In this document: positions 24,706 to 33,455 of the stretch, one piece after another
Layout of the letters: each line of letters begins with the position of its first letter
Numbering within the stretch: the stretch's first letter is position 1
Source: Gracilibacter sp. BRH_c7a
GTDB taxonomy: Bacteria; Bacillota; Desulfitobacteriia; Desulfitobacteriales; Syntrophobotulaceae
Reading direction: 5' to 3'
Length of the DNA: 35,139 nucleotides
NCBI GenBank assembly: GCA_001516055.1
Contig: LOEZ01000095.1
Span: 1 to 35,139, forward strand
Notes under the pieces: generated by a model
Told to the model about the DNA's origin: nothing
Database searches by the model: none
Seen by the model: only the letters and a program-made list of their open reading frames with translations
Made by a program: the position numbers and the translations under genes

Positions 24706-25872
24706 TTATTCATATCTTAAGGCATCTATTGGTCCTAGTCTTGAAGCCTTGTAAGCTGGAACTATTCCGAAGACAATACCAACAGCCAAAGAGAAGGAAA
24801 ACGATATTAAAATAATATCCAAGGAATAGGCCATAGGAATCCCAAACGAAGCCAAGGCCTTTCCACCTGCCATACCAATGATTACACCTAAGATTCCACC
24901 GATGGAAGATATGACCAATGCTTCAATTAGAAATTGGATTAGTATGTCTTTTTTCTTTCCTCCTAATGCCTTCCTGATACCTATTTCTTTTGTTCTTTCC
25001 GATACCGACACTAACATTACGTTCATCACACCAATCCCTCCAACGATTAAGGAAATTGCCGCAATTCCCCCTAACATCATGGTCAAAATACCGGTTATTG
25101 ATCCTAAAGTCTCCAGTAGTTGTTTTTGACTTGTCACCGAATATACTTTTACGTCAGCTTTAAAATACCGATCCAAATAACTATCTATTTGATTAACAGC
25201 CAGATTAACAACCCCTTCATTATGGGCACGGACATACAACATCTTAATCTCCATCTTACCAGATAGAGATACCGCTTTAGACAACGGTACCAGAATCATC
25301 TCGTCCACATTATTGCCCAGGCTGCTGCCCTGGGCTTCCAAAGTCCCTATCACGAAATAAGTATTGCCGTTTAACTCGATACTGCCTCCTACGGGATTAC
25401 CAAACCCGAATAAATCCCGAGCTTTATTTGCACCTAGAACCGCAACACTCTGCCTGTTCTCATCATCTAAGTCGGAGATGAACCTTCCGTTACTTAAGTT
25501 CATCCCTCTTATAGCAAGTAATTTTCTAGTTGTCCCTGTGACAACAGCGTTCTCAACATATCTCTCTTTTTTCAAAGTCACCTCGGTCGGAATAGTTGGT
25601 GCTACCTCATCCACTCCTGAGAGTAATCCGATCTCCTCGATCGAATTAATAGATAGCTTCTTATCCCAGCCACCATATAAATTCACCGTAATCAAGTTAG
25701 GTCCTAAAGAGCGAATCTGAGAAGTTATACCTTGGGCGGAACCACTCACCAGCGACACCAGGATGATAACTGATGAAATACCAATTATTATCCCTATCAT
25801 GGTCAATATAGACCTTAACTTGTTATTACGGATACTTTTCAACGCCAGCTTAATAGTCTGCAATAAACGCAT
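24706..25872 (-). CDS. MacB-type ABC transporter permease (388 aa)
   Basis: Topology is of the MacB/FtsX class: one N-terminal membrane segment after KSIRNNKLRSILTMIGIIIG, a large extracytoplasmic domain (about residues 45-260; ATIPTEVTLKK-like core and GRFISDLDDENRQSVAVLG), then three C-terminal segments. The conserved SERTKEIGIRKALGGKKKDI lies at the first cytosolic turn and the end reads PAYKASRLGPIDALRYE. It forms a mechanotransmission-type exporter with the ATPase and adaptor encoded upstream. Export of peptides, antibiotics or lipoprotein-like cargo is the family role; cargo here is unknown. Confidence 0.92.
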   Translation of the reverse strand: MRLLQTIKLALKSIRNNKLRSILTMIGIIIGISSVIILVSLVSGSAQGITSQIRSLGPNLITVNLYGGWDKKLSINSIEEIGLLSGVDEVAPTIPTEVTLKKERYVENAVVTGTTRKLLAIRGMNLSNGRFISDLDDENRQSVAVLGANKARDLFGFGNPVGGSIELNGNTYFVIGTLEAQGSSLGNNVDEMILVPLSKAVSLSGKMEIKMLYVRAHNEGVVNLAVNQIDSYLDRYFKADVKVYSVTSQKQLLETLGSITGILTMMLGGIAAISLIVGGIGVMNVMLVSVSERTKEIGIRKALGGKKKDILIQFLIEALVISSIGGILGVIIGMAGGKALASFGIPMAYSLDIILISFSFSLAVGIVFGIVPAYKASRLGPIDALRYE

Positions 25873-25884
25873 ACTTTGCCTTCC

Positions 25885-26574
25885 TCATACTCCTACTGAT
25901 AAAGTTTCATTTCTATGACATATTCTCCCGTCCTGAATCTGCAATACCCGTTCTGCTTGTTCTGCAACTTTCTGGTCATGTGTGATTAGTAGGACTGAAT
26001 GCCCTTGAGAATGAAGACCTTTTAAGAGTTCCATAATCTCTTGACCTGTGATACTATCAAGTGCCCCGGTCGGTTCATCGGCTAAAAGTAATTCCGGTTC
26101 CCCCACCAGGGCCCTGGCTATTGCTACTCTCTGTTGTTGACCACCTGAAAGTTGATTCGGTTTATGATCTTCACGGCCCGTTAACCCTACCTTAGCAAGA
26201 TAGTTAATTGCTTTCTTCCTGCATTCCTGCTCTTTAAGCCCGCGATACTGCAGAGGAACCTCTACATTCTCCAAAGCGTTAAGCTTGGGTAAGAGGTTAA
26301 AATTCTGAAAAATGAAACCAATTTTGTTATTTCTTATATCAGCAAGATGATTATCTGAAGCTTTCGAAATGTTCTTCCCTTGGAAAAAGTAATCTCCTTC
26401 GTCTGGAGTATCCAGACAACCGATAATATTCATGAGGGTAGATTTACCTGACCCTGAAGGCCCAACAATAGCTGCAAATTCATTTTGTTTTATATGAATA
26501 TCCATTTTATCAAGGACTATAACTTCATTTTCCCCCATCTTGAACTTCTTAGATACGCCAATCAGTTTTATCAT
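25885..26574 (-). CDS. MacB/LolD-type ABC ATPase (229 aa)
   Basis: All nucleotide-binding motifs are present: Walker A GPSGSGKST, Q-loop FIFQNFNLLP, signature LSGGQQQRVAIARAL, Walker B LLLADEPTGALD, and H-loop LLITHDQ. The spacing and the PTGALD D-loop are typical of the MacB/LolD branch. The ATG overlaps the adaptor gene's stop (ATGA), so translation is coupled, and the permease starts 12 bases downstream. It powers the permease at the membrane. Confidence 0.95.
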   Translation of the reverse strand: MIKLIGVSKKFKMGENEVIVLDKMDIHIKQNEFAAIVGPSGSGKSTLMNIIGCLDTPDEGDYFFQGKNISKASDNHLADIRNNKIGFIFQNFNLLPKLNALENVEVPLQYRGLKEQECRKKAINYLAKVGLTGREDHKPNQLSGGQQQRVAIARALVGEPELLLADEPTGALDSITGQEIMELLKGLHSQGHSVLLITHDQKVAEQAERVLQIQDGRICHRNETLSVGV

Positions 26575-27527
26575 AATACTTCTTCATCCTCTGTAGAATC
26601 ACCGTCGGTCTGGATACTTTCATTTTTGGACGGGGAGATAAATTCACTTCTTTCCTCTCCTTGCACCGGGAATCCCCCAGGTATTAACTGGAAAAGGTCA
26701 TTGGTAGTTTGAGGCAGCTGAACTATTTCCTCCTCGGCTAGCCCGCTGATAATCTCCACCATAATATTACTGGAAATACCTGTTTCTACTGTCCTTTTCT
26801 CAGTAGTACCATTCGGATTTTCCACCAACACGATCTTCTCCCCATCTACTATACTTACCGCTTCGATTGGTACTACAAGGGCTTCTTCCTTCATCGCTGT
26901 CACTATGGTTGCCTCCGTGGTCATCCCAGCTCTAATACCACCAATCTCTTCAAGCCTAATAGTAACTGGAAAACTCGATATTCCATTGGCTGTTCTTCCT
27001 TCCTGACTGATATCGGTCACCTTGCCGATAAAAAATCTTTCTGGGAAAGCCTTTACCACGATTTCGGCCTCTTGTCCGATTGTTATACTCGGTAAATCCA
27101 ATTCATCAACCATAATCTTAGTTAGAAAGTGTTTATTATCAAATATCTCTATAAGTGGCTGCCCTTTACTCACGGGATCTCCATCATCCACAATAATTTT
27201 AGCAATAATGCCATCATAAGGCGCATTAAAAGTATTACTTCTACTTTTGAAGGTGATAAGTTTAGACCCTTTCTTGACTTCGCTATTCTCTTTTACCAGT
27301 ACTTTATCAACGATATACCCATCTCCAGCTTTGAGTACATCACGCTTCTCAGGCTCTACCACTCCGGGAGCCGAAACCCTCATCTCTATTCTATCTATCC
27401 GGGCAATGGCTGAAGCATGTTCTGGTTGACCTACATTACCCTTCTTAGCAGCGAAATATTGATAACCCCGCGCAGCACCGAAACTTAGAATTAATAATAC
27501 CAGTATTATAACAAAAGCTTTTTTCAT
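26571..27527 (-). CDS. HlyD/MacA-like efflux adaptor, membrane-anchored (318 aa)
   Basis: ATG at 27527 has AAAGGAAT upstream and yields MKKAFVIILVLLILSFGAAR, one uncleaved-looking membrane anchor. Then follow the split biotinyl-lipoyl half-motifs (VEPEKRDVLKAGDGYIVDKV and FNAPYDGIIAKIIVDDGDPV), a beta-barrel domain with LPSITIGQEAEIVVKAFPE, and a membrane-proximal domain ending IVQLPQ. The helical hairpin is almost absent, as in many Gram-positive MacA-like adaptors without an outer-membrane partner. The C-terminal 45 residues are acidic and low complexity. It is the first gene of a three-gene exporter operon; a direct repeat AAGTATTA (27567-27574 and 27578-27585) lies upstream. Confidence 0.9.
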   Translation of the reverse strand: MKKAFVIILVLLILSFGAARGYQYFAAKKGNVGQPEHASAIARIDRIEMRVSAPGVVEPEKRDVLKAGDGYIVDKVLVKENSEVKKGSKLITFKSRSNTFNAPYDGIIAKIIVDDGDPVSKGQPLIEIFDNKHFLTKIMVDELDLPSITIGQEAEIVVKAFPERFFIGKVTDISQEGRTANGISSFPVTIRLEEIGGIRAGMTTEATIVTAMKEEALVVPIEAVSIVDGEKIVLVENPNGTTEKRTVETGISSNIMVEIISGLAEEEIVQLPQTTNDLFQLIPGGFPVQGEERSEFISPSKNESIQTDGDSTEDEEVL

Positions 27528-27623
27528 TAATGAATTCCTTTCTAGAAACAACCCTATTTAAAAACAAAGTATTACTTAAGTATTATTTGTAAAGATAGAC
27601 GATAATATGAAGCATTCAGGAAT

Positions 27624-27664
27624 AAAAAAATGAACCAATTCGCAATTCCGAATGGTTCATTTTT
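27624..27664 (-). terminator. Terminator of the GNAT gene
   Basis: AATGAACCA and TGGTTCATT pair perfectly and continue as TTCG/CGAA across one bulged base, with A7 on one side and T5 on the other. It lies 16 bases past the acetyltransferase gene and would also insulate the efflux operon; the symmetric A/T tracts allow both directions. Confidence 0.85.
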
Positions 27665-27679
27665 CAATGTGTAATTATG

Positions 27680-28594
27680 TTAGTCGAAAGCTATACCTAG
27701 ATAACCACGATCTTCAGAAGTTACCTTCGGTTCAAAATCACCATGTTCCTTAATCATCCCAAAGGAGCGAACTTTCCCTCCTAGATTCTTACCCAAGTAG
27801 GCCGGTGTTCGTAATATATATTCCTTAGCGGGAACAAGCTTAACTATCTCTTTAATAACCGGATGATAAGACTCTTCAGATATTAATAGCTCTTTAATTA
27901 GTACTTTCTCAGAAGATATCCTCTCGATCACTGCGCAACCCTTTACGACACAACCGGCTGTTTCCTCAATACTAACCCCATAGATATCCGCTCCAGAATG
28001 CTGAGAAAGCTTTTTCTGATATTGTATATCCTCATCGCCATAAGCGATAAAAAACTTCCCTTTCAATTGTTCGTTTCGCCTTGCATTGTACTCTTGAGGC
28101 TCAAGAGATGAAAGAGTACATGACTGCGGCCTAAGCGCTTCCAGACCAGGAATCAGGCTATCGATTTTATCATAACGGAATGGTAATTCTCTAAGATAGA
28201 AGTTCTCTTTATACCCTTGATTATGATAGAAATCAACAATCTTCTGATTGACGGGAACAAGGATGGAAAATCCAATATTATTTTCTTCGAGATTTTGACG
28301 GCATAAATCCATTAATTGCGTGCCAAAACCCTCATGCTGGTATTCGGGGTGAGTCCCCACGGCATAAAGCATGCTTGAAGCAGCACTTTGATTGTCGGGG
28401 AAAACCGTCCTGACAGGCATGAGGGTAAGCATAGCAATAATCTCACCATTATACAGCAGCACGAGTGTTTCATCTTTCTTATATCTATTGGCAAAATAAA
28501 AATCAATATACCACTCTGGATCTCCAAAACAAAGCTTCCATAATTCTTTCTGGCGGTCTATCTCTCCTTCTCTCGCCCATCTGACTTCAACCAT
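27680..28594 (-). CDS. GNAT acetyltransferase with C-terminal extension, Eis-like (304 aa)
   Basis: ATG at 28594 is preferred because GGAGG lies 5 bases upstream; the ATG at 28606 contains that site. The N-terminal 160 residues are a GNAT domain: VRWAREGEIDRQKELWKLCF, YNGEIIAMLTLMPV, and the acetyl-CoA loop GTHPEYQHEGFGTQLMDLC. The rest (about 165-304) is a second, degenerate acyltransferase-like domain, as in the Eis/enhanced-intracellular-survival layout. It lies 60 bases downstream of a DUF2156 gene; both have the GNAT fold. The acceptor substrate is unknown. Confidence 0.85.
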   Translation of the reverse strand: MVEVRWAREGEIDRQKELWKLCFGDPEWYIDFYFANRYKKDETLVLLYNGEIIAMLTLMPVRTVFPDNQSAASSMLYAVGTHPEYQHEGFGTQLMDLCRQNLEENNIGFSILVPVNQKIVDFYHNQGYKENFYLRELPFRYDKIDSLIPGLEALRPQSCTLSSLEPQEYNARRNEQLKGKFFIAYGDEDIQYQKKLSQHSGADIYGVSIEETAGCVVKGCAVIERISSEKVLIKELLISEESYHPVIKEIVKLVPAKEYILRTPAYLGKNLGGKVRSFGMIKEHGDFEPKVTSEDRGYLGIAFD

Positions 28595-28654
28595 TTTGTC
28601 CTCCATATTTGTAACGAACCATTTATATCACGTATATTATGCTTTGCTTAAATA

Positions 28655-29554
28655 TCACTTAATATGTTTGGCTGAATATTTTTCCTCCATTTTATCAGGG
28701 TAATAAGAAAGTTTAGCCTTTCTCAAGCCTTCATAGCCCATATCTTCCTCACGATTGACATACGTCAAATGGGGATAGGTTTGCTTAATATATTCTGCGT
28801 ATTCTCGATTTATCATTTGATAGGCACCCCGGATCTCACTAAAGGCCTTCTCAATGTGGATGACATAAGAATCGGAATTCAATCTCTCTCCAATGGTAAA
28901 AGCAATAACTTTCCCATCTTTACGAATTAGACCACCCCCCAGACCTAAGGCCCAGTAATTATCAAAACAGCGGCGGACAGCACAATATTCCCTATAGAGA
29001 AATTCGTCTTCCTTGCAGTCATTATCTATACACCATTTCTTATTCATTTCCCAGCACTCTTCAAAATTTTCTGGGGATATCAGCTCAAAATTCCACGTAT
29101 AATTCTTTTTAAAATAGTTGATATGATTACGTTTAGAATGCAGCTTATTTCCTGATAGCTTCACGAGCTTATCCAGGTAATAGACATAATCAGAACTATC
29201 CCTCATCTCTTCATACTTGAATTCACCTGGGAACAAGCTATTAAGCTCTTCTATGTTTTCAGGTAAGACACCTAAAATCTTAAAACTATGCCCACAGTCG
29301 ACTGAGTCTTGCATCATAGTCTCGATTACCTTCTTGATGTCACCCTCACCAGCGGGATAAAGATAGTGTTGGTCTTCCTCGGTAGCCCCCTTGACCACAA
29401 GATGATTATTAACCTTGGCCACACGAAACTCAAGTATTTTAGACCAAGCAAACATATTCGTAAAGTTTTGATGGCACGCTCTCATATCGGAAGCGACAAT
29501 TAAAGGTTCCATCCACTCTTTATCTTTTATCTCAATCTCTTGGAATTTAATCAT
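28655..29554 (-). CDS. DUF2156 (phosphatidylglycerol lysyltransferase C-terminal-like) protein (299 aa)
   Basis: The protein fits DUF2156: an N-terminal acyltransferase-like half (EIEIKDKEWMEPLIVASDMR, FTNMFAWSKILEFRVAKVNN), a central LSGNKLHSKRNHINYFKKN followed by TWNFE, and a C-terminal GNAT half with GGGLIRKDGKVIAFTIGERL and HIEKAFSEIRGAYQMINREY. The K-H-S/R-K-R-N-x-I/L-x-x-F motif is the family hallmark. The fold is that of aminoacyl transferases such as the catalytic domain of MprF, but there is no membrane flippase part, so lipid aminoacylation is not assured. A site AGGAG precedes the ATG. Confidence 0.88.
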   Translation of the reverse strand: MIKFQEIEIKDKEWMEPLIVASDMRACHQNFTNMFAWSKILEFRVAKVNNHLVVKGATEEDQHYLYPAGEGDIKKVIETMMQDSVDCGHSFKILGVLPENIEELNSLFPGEFKYEEMRDSSDYVYYLDKLVKLSGNKLHSKRNHINYFKKNYTWNFELISPENFEECWEMNKKWCIDNDCKEDEFLYREYCAVRRCFDNYWALGLGGGLIRKDGKVIAFTIGERLNSDSYVIHIEKAFSEIRGAYQMINREYAEYIKQTYPHLTYVNREEDMGYEGLRKAKLSYYPDKMEEKYSAKHIK

Positions 29555-29590
29555 ATGTGCTTTTTTCTCCTATATTTATATATCTTTATA

Positions 29591-29620
29591 ATTCTATCAC
29601 TAAAATGGTGTTCTTGACAA
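29591..29620 (-). promoter_or_regulatory. Candidate promoter of the DUF2156-GNAT pair
   Basis: TTGTCA (29615-29620) and TAGAAT (29591-29596) are separated by 18 bases on the minus strand, about 37 bases upstream of the DUF2156 start codon. The -35 box touches the U-tract of the preceding terminator. Confidence 0.45.
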
Positions 29621-29669
29621 AAAAAATACACCTCCAAATGTTAGTTCATTTTATCTGACATTTGGGGTG
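29619..29669 (-). terminator. Terminator of the cytochrome b / Fe-S operon
   Basis: On the minus strand CACCCCAAATGT pairs with ACATTTGGAGGTG (one bulge) around a 16-base loop and is followed by TATTTTTTTT. It lies 65 bases past the cytochrome gene. Confidence 0.85.
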
Positions 29670-29733
29670 CACTTCATATCCAGGTATGGTACTTCCTTTT
29701 GTTTTCCTTGTTTCTTCTTTTTAATCTTCCTAC

Positions 29734-30456
29734 TTATACATCTAGTGATTGATTTTTTGCCCTGGTTTTTTGCTTAACTTCCTTCGCCTTGGTCTTCAAC
29801 TTATTCTTATTTTTTACTCTGTTGTACCATAAAGAGTGTCGTTCTTCGGCATACTCTTCATCAACAGTTCCCAAGAACATACCCCGAATAAGAGGTCTGT
29901 TCGCTTTCAGAACAAAGGCTACAAGATGGGCACCAATTCCCAGAATGAGAAGTACTGTCGCTAGATTATGCAGATGAGTGGAAGCAGATACTAAAGTAGC
30001 AGGAATTTGAGAGCCTTCCAAGTTTTTTAATACTTTCACAATTCCGGTTAGAATCAATACTAAAATATTGACCCCAATAAAGAGATAAGCAAGTCTTTGT
30101 TCTGCAAGGTATTTTTCTGCCGGGGGCTCTTTCCCACCTGTCAGCATAGCTTTGATGATGACATAAGACTCTTTGATATCACCTTTTTTAGGCATGATGT
30201 CAAATTCTCGCCGTAGAGTATGATAAACCAAATGAAAACTTACGACAAAGATTAATATCCCAGCGGCCAGATAATGAAGATCCAGCATTTCGAAAAAGCT
30301 GCCTAACCATTCTCCACCTGGAAGGGTAGTAACATAATAACGTTTATAAATCGGCAATTGACCTAAGCCGGATATTATTAAGAATAAGATGGAGATAGCG
30401 GTACCCCAATGAATAAAGCGATTCGCCCTACTCTGGCGGAGGATTTTCTTAGTCAT
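29734..30456 (-). CDS. Membrane cytochrome b subunit, formate-dehydrogenase-gamma-like (240 aa)
   Basis: Four main membrane segments carry histidines suited to bind two b hemes: H16 in NRFIHWGTAISILFL, H61 in LDLHYLAAG, H75/H79 in SFHLVYHTLRREFD, and H162/H165 with H178 in the last helices (STHLHNLATVLLILGIGAHL). The RxxHW start and overall length are those of the NarI/FdnI-like b-type cytochromes, which move electrons between a periplasmic Fe-S subunit and the quinone pool. The C-terminal tail is very lysine-rich (about 30 residues). It overlaps the Fe-S gene by 8 bases, so the two products surely pair. Confidence 0.85.
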   Translation of the reverse strand: MTKKILRQSRANRFIHWGTAISILFLIISGLGQLPIYKRYYVTTLPGGEWLGSFFEMLDLHYLAAGILIFVVSFHLVYHTLRREFDIMPKKGDIKESYVIIKAMLTGGKEPPAEKYLAEQRLAYLFIGVNILVLILTGIVKVLKNLEGSQIPATLVSASTHLHNLATVLLILGIGAHLVAFVLKANRPLIRGMFLGTVDEEYAEERHSLWYNRVKNKNKLKTKAKEVKQKTRAKNQSLDV

Positions 30457-31459
30457 CTACCTTCTCTCCCTTCATAGCCTTATAAGCTGTTACTGCCGCT
30501 AAGGCGGCTCCAGCTATCGGAGCAGTTAATACGCCTAGAGCCATTCCTTTTTCCGTATTGAGATAGTTTTTGACATCTTCTGGCATTAACGGTCTCCCAG
30601 GTTTCGTATCCTCTTGAGCTTTTTTAGCGGCTGCAATAGCCTCATTTATCTTGGCAAAAGGTACTTTCGATATATAGAAAGTGGAAGTCCCCCCATTCTG
30701 GGTATCCCCGTAGATGTAGCCGCCGACTTCTTGGACTCGGGTCTTGGCATACTCTTTCATTTCCTCTTTCGGGCCAGAGATTATTGCATTCTGAGGACAA
30801 GCAGTCTCACAACGGGGTTTCTCACCCTTAGCAAGAAGATCACGGCAGAGATCGCACTTGTACATCACCCCACCACCGGCTAAGGTGGGAGCAAGATCCA
30901 GATATAAACCTACCCCCGCTTGACGTTGGGGAATACCCCAAGGGCAGACATCCCTACATTTAGCTCCACCAAAACAAATGTTTTCGTTAATCGAGACGGC
31001 ACCACTCGCATCTTTACTAATCGCACTAAACGGACAGATTTTTTGACAAGTAGCATTATCACAATGCATACAGCGACGCATAACATATACGTCCTCTTTT
31101 TCACCATTGTGTTCAACCTCAACATGTTCTACATAGTTCCAATTATACGGTGTTAAACGAGTAGTTAAACCCCGTTTATCAGACCAGTCCTCATGTTTTG
31201 GTTGGGGCCAATAATCATTAATGGGCTTCTTAGGTTCAGGGAACTTTGCTTCATTCTTTTGACGGCATGAACTTACACAAAGCGGGGTTCCTAGATCTTT
31301 ACACCCATCACATTTCGTCAAATCAATTACTGTACCAATCTCTTGGGAATCTGAGATTCCATAGGCGGGCTTGTTAAGTCCTGCAGCAGCAAGAAAGCTT
31401 AAAGCCCCAGCAGCAGCAGATCGTTGGAAAAATGAGCGACGACTAATTTTATCAGACAA
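30449..31459 (-). CDS. Tat-exported four-cluster Fe-S electron-transfer protein, HybA/FdnH-like (336 aa)
   Basis: The start is TTG at 31459, with GGAGG 8 bases upstream; a TTG at 31474 overlaps that site. The N-terminus is a Tat signal: ISRRSFFQRSAAAGALSF followed by LAAAGLNKPAYG. Four ferredoxin-type cysteine sets follow (CDGC...CVSSC; CMHCDNATCQKICP; CFGGAKCRDVCP; CDLC...CETACP). The C-terminus has one hydrophobic helix, a probable membrane anchor. Such proteins relay electrons from a molybdopterin enzyme or hydrogenase to a cytochrome b, which is encoded next. No catalytic subunit is in the window, so the partner is encoded elsewhere or is another redox protein. Confidence 0.9.
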   Translation of the reverse strand: MSDKISRRSFFQRSAAAGALSFLAAAGLNKPAYGISDSQEIGTVIDLTKCDGCKDLGTPLCVSSCRQKNEAKFPEPKKPINDYWPQPKHEDWSDKRGLTTRLTPYNWNYVEHVEVEHNGEKEDVYVMRRCMHCDNATCQKICPFSAISKDASGAVSINENICFGGAKCRDVCPWGIPQRQAGVGLYLDLAPTLAGGGVMYKCDLCRDLLAKGEKPRCETACPQNAIISGPKEEMKEYAKTRVQEVGGYIYGDTQNGGTSTFYISKVPFAKINEAIAAAKKAQEDTKPGRPLMPEDVKNYLNTEKGMALGVLTAPIAGAALAAVTAYKAMKGEKVDD

Positions 31460-31490
31460 GAAGAACACCTCCAAAAAATTAATATACCAT

Positions 31491-31536
31491 TACCCCCCAA
31501 GGGTATATTATAGTGTATGCACTTCTCTCTTTTCAA
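31491..31536 (-). promoter_or_regulatory. Promoter with CsoR/CstR-like operator for the Fe-S/cytochrome operon
   Basis: On the minus strand TTGAAA (31531-31536) and TATAAT (31507-31512) are 18 bases apart. Immediately downstream, over the expected start site, lies TACCC-TTGGG-GGGTA (31491-31505), a G-tract with TACCC/GGGTA arms. It is embedded in a 9-bp inverted repeat, TAATATACC and GGTATATTA (31480-31510). This is the look of operators bound by CsoR/CstR-family (DUF156) repressors that sense copper or persulfide. The promoter is well supported; the regulator's identity is inferred. Confidence 0.6.
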
Positions 31537-31700
31537 GATGTATTTTTAAATAGTTAAAATCTTACAATTTAGATATTTCAATCAATTTAATATTGGTTAT
31601 TGCAGGGATTTTCTTTTAGCTTCTTAATTAAATATGATATACTTTATATACGTATCTTTTTTGTGCATAGCCTTGCTGGCTTTTATTTTTTTGGGAAAGT

Positions 31701-33452
31701 GTGGCCGTCCAGATGAGAACCTTAAATAAATTCATTGAATATTATAAGCCTTACCGCTTCCTTTTTTATACCGACATGCTCTGTGCTGTAATTGTCTCTG
31801 TGGTAGATTTATCCTTTCCTCAGATTCTTAATTACCTCAGCAAAAACTTATTCACCCTGGATAAGCAGACAATTCTACAAGCTATTGGTTACGTAGGTCT
31901 AATCTTACTTGTTCTGTATATCATTAAGTATTTTTGTCAGTATTTCATTACCTCCTGGGGTCACATCATGGGAGCTAGAATGGAAGCTGACATGCGCAAA
32001 GATCTATTTAACCACTTCCAAAGACTATCCTTTTCCTACTATGATAAAAGCAACACCGGAGAAATGATGTCCAGACTCGTCGGCGATCTCTTCGATATCT
32101 CCGAGCTAGCTCATCATGGTCCGGAAAATATCTTTATCTCAGCCTTAAAGATTATTGGCTCCTTCATCCTTCTCACTATGCTTAATGTTAAACTTACTCT
32201 GATCTTACTTGTCGTCACCATGATTATGGTCAGCTACAGCATATATAAAAACCTCAGGATGAGAGCTGTCTTTATGGATAATCGAGTCAAGATTGCTAAA
32301 GTCAACTCCAGTCTTCAGGATAGTCTGGCCGGTATCCGAGTAGTTAAATCCTTTGCTAACGAAGAAGTGGAAAGAAGAAAGTTTAAGCATAGCAATCAGG
32401 AGTTCTTAGCCTCCAGATCCACAAGCTACAAAATGATGGGGGGCTATCATGCCTGGAATTCTTTCTTTACAGGTCTGCTTTATATCGTAGTTATCGTCTT
32501 CGGCGGGATCTTCATTGCCGATGGCTCTCTGGGAGTCACTGGGTTAGCCATATATATCCTTTACATCAATATCTATGTTCGCCCCCTAGAAGTCTTAATT
32601 AACTTCACCGAACAATTCCAAAAAGGCTTCGCAGGCTTTAAACGCTTCGTGGATATCCTGGATACTGCCCCTGATATACAAGATAAACCAGGGGCAATCC
32701 CTCTGGGGAATGTCCAAGGAGAAATCGAATACAAGAATGTCTCCTTTAACTACAATAATGATATAGATGTCCTGCATGATGTAAGCATTCAGATCAGAGC
32801 CGGTAAAAACATCGCCCTAGTAGGCCCCTCCGGTGGGGGGAAATCAACTTTATGTTCCTTACTGCCCCGCTTCTATGATGTTTCGGCCGGGAGTATTACT
32901 ATTGACGGTAAAGATATCCGCGATTTAACCTTAGACTCTCTTCGAACTTCTATCGGAATCGTTCAACAGGATGTCTATATGTTCAGCGGCACCATTAAAG
33001 AAAACATCGCTTACGGCAAAGCAGATGCTACTGATGAAGAAATCATGGAAGCGGCGCGCAACGCCAATATCCATGACTTCATCATGTCCCTGGATCAGGG
33101 CTATGATACTTTCGTGGGAGAACGCGGTGTCCGACTTTCAGGAGGGCAGAAACAGCGTCTTTCCATCGCCAGAGTCTTCTTAAAGAATCCCCCGATATTA
33201 ATCTTAGATGAAGCCACTTCCTCCCTAGATAACGAAAGTGAAAGATACATCCAACACTCCTTAGAAAAACTATCCAAAAACCGTACCACCATTGTTATCG
33301 CTCACCGTCTCAGTACAATAAAAAACGCCGATGAGATTATAGTCATCACCGACGAAGGAATCAAAGAAAGAGGGTCACATAAACAGCTCATCAACAAAGA
33401 CGGCATCTATGCCCACTATTATAATATGCAGTTTGAGGGGCTGGAATCTTAG
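31701..33452 (+). CDS. ABC exporter half-transporter, fused membrane and ATPase domains (583 aa)
   Basis: Residues about 1-315 hold six membrane segments of the type-I exporter fold (YRFLFYTDMLCAVIVSVVDL, then SPRTG-like RADMRKDLFNHFQRLSFSYY and SNTGEMMSRL). The nucleotide-binding domain has Walker A GPSGGGKST, signature LSGGQKQRLSIARV, Walker B ILILDEATSSLD and the H-loop AHRLSTIKNAD. As a half-transporter it should dimerise; the export cargo (lipid, drug or peptide) is not predicted. The start is GTG at 31701 or ATG at 31713; neither has a strong ribosome site. It is a single gene on the plus strand. Confidence 0.92.
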   Translation: MAVQMRTLNKFIEYYKPYRFLFYTDMLCAVIVSVVDLSFPQILNYLSKNLFTLDKQTILQAIGYVGLILLVLYIIKYFCQYFITSWGHIMGARMEADMRKDLFNHFQRLSFSYYDKSNTGEMMSRLVGDLFDISELAHHGPENIFISALKIIGSFILLTMLNVKLTLILLVVTMIMVSYSIYKNLRMRAVFMDNRVKIAKVNSSLQDSLAGIRVVKSFANEEVERRKFKHSNQEFLASRSTSYKMMGGYHAWNSFFTGLLYIVVIVFGGIFIADGSLGVTGLAIYILYINIYVRPLEVLINFTEQFQKGFAGFKRFVDILDTAPDIQDKPGAIPLGNVQGEIEYKNVSFNYNNDIDVLHDVSIQIRAGKNIALVGPSGGGKSTLCSLLPRFYDVSAGSITIDGKDIRDLTLDSLRTSIGIVQQDVYMFSGTIKENIAYGKADATDEEIMEAARNANIHDFIMSLDQGYDTFVGERGVRLSGGQKQRLSIARVFLKNPPILILDEATSSLDNESERYIQHSLEKLSKNRTTIVIAHRLSTIKNADEIIVITDEGIKERGSHKQLINKDGIYAHYYNMQFEGLES

Positions 33453-33455
33453 ACA

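Noticed and set aside
31670-31693. Small hairpin AGCC-TTGCT-GGCT followed by a T-rich tract just upstream of the ABC exporter gene
   Set aside because: Only four base pairs; too weak to call an attenuator or terminator, though the T-rich run is notable.
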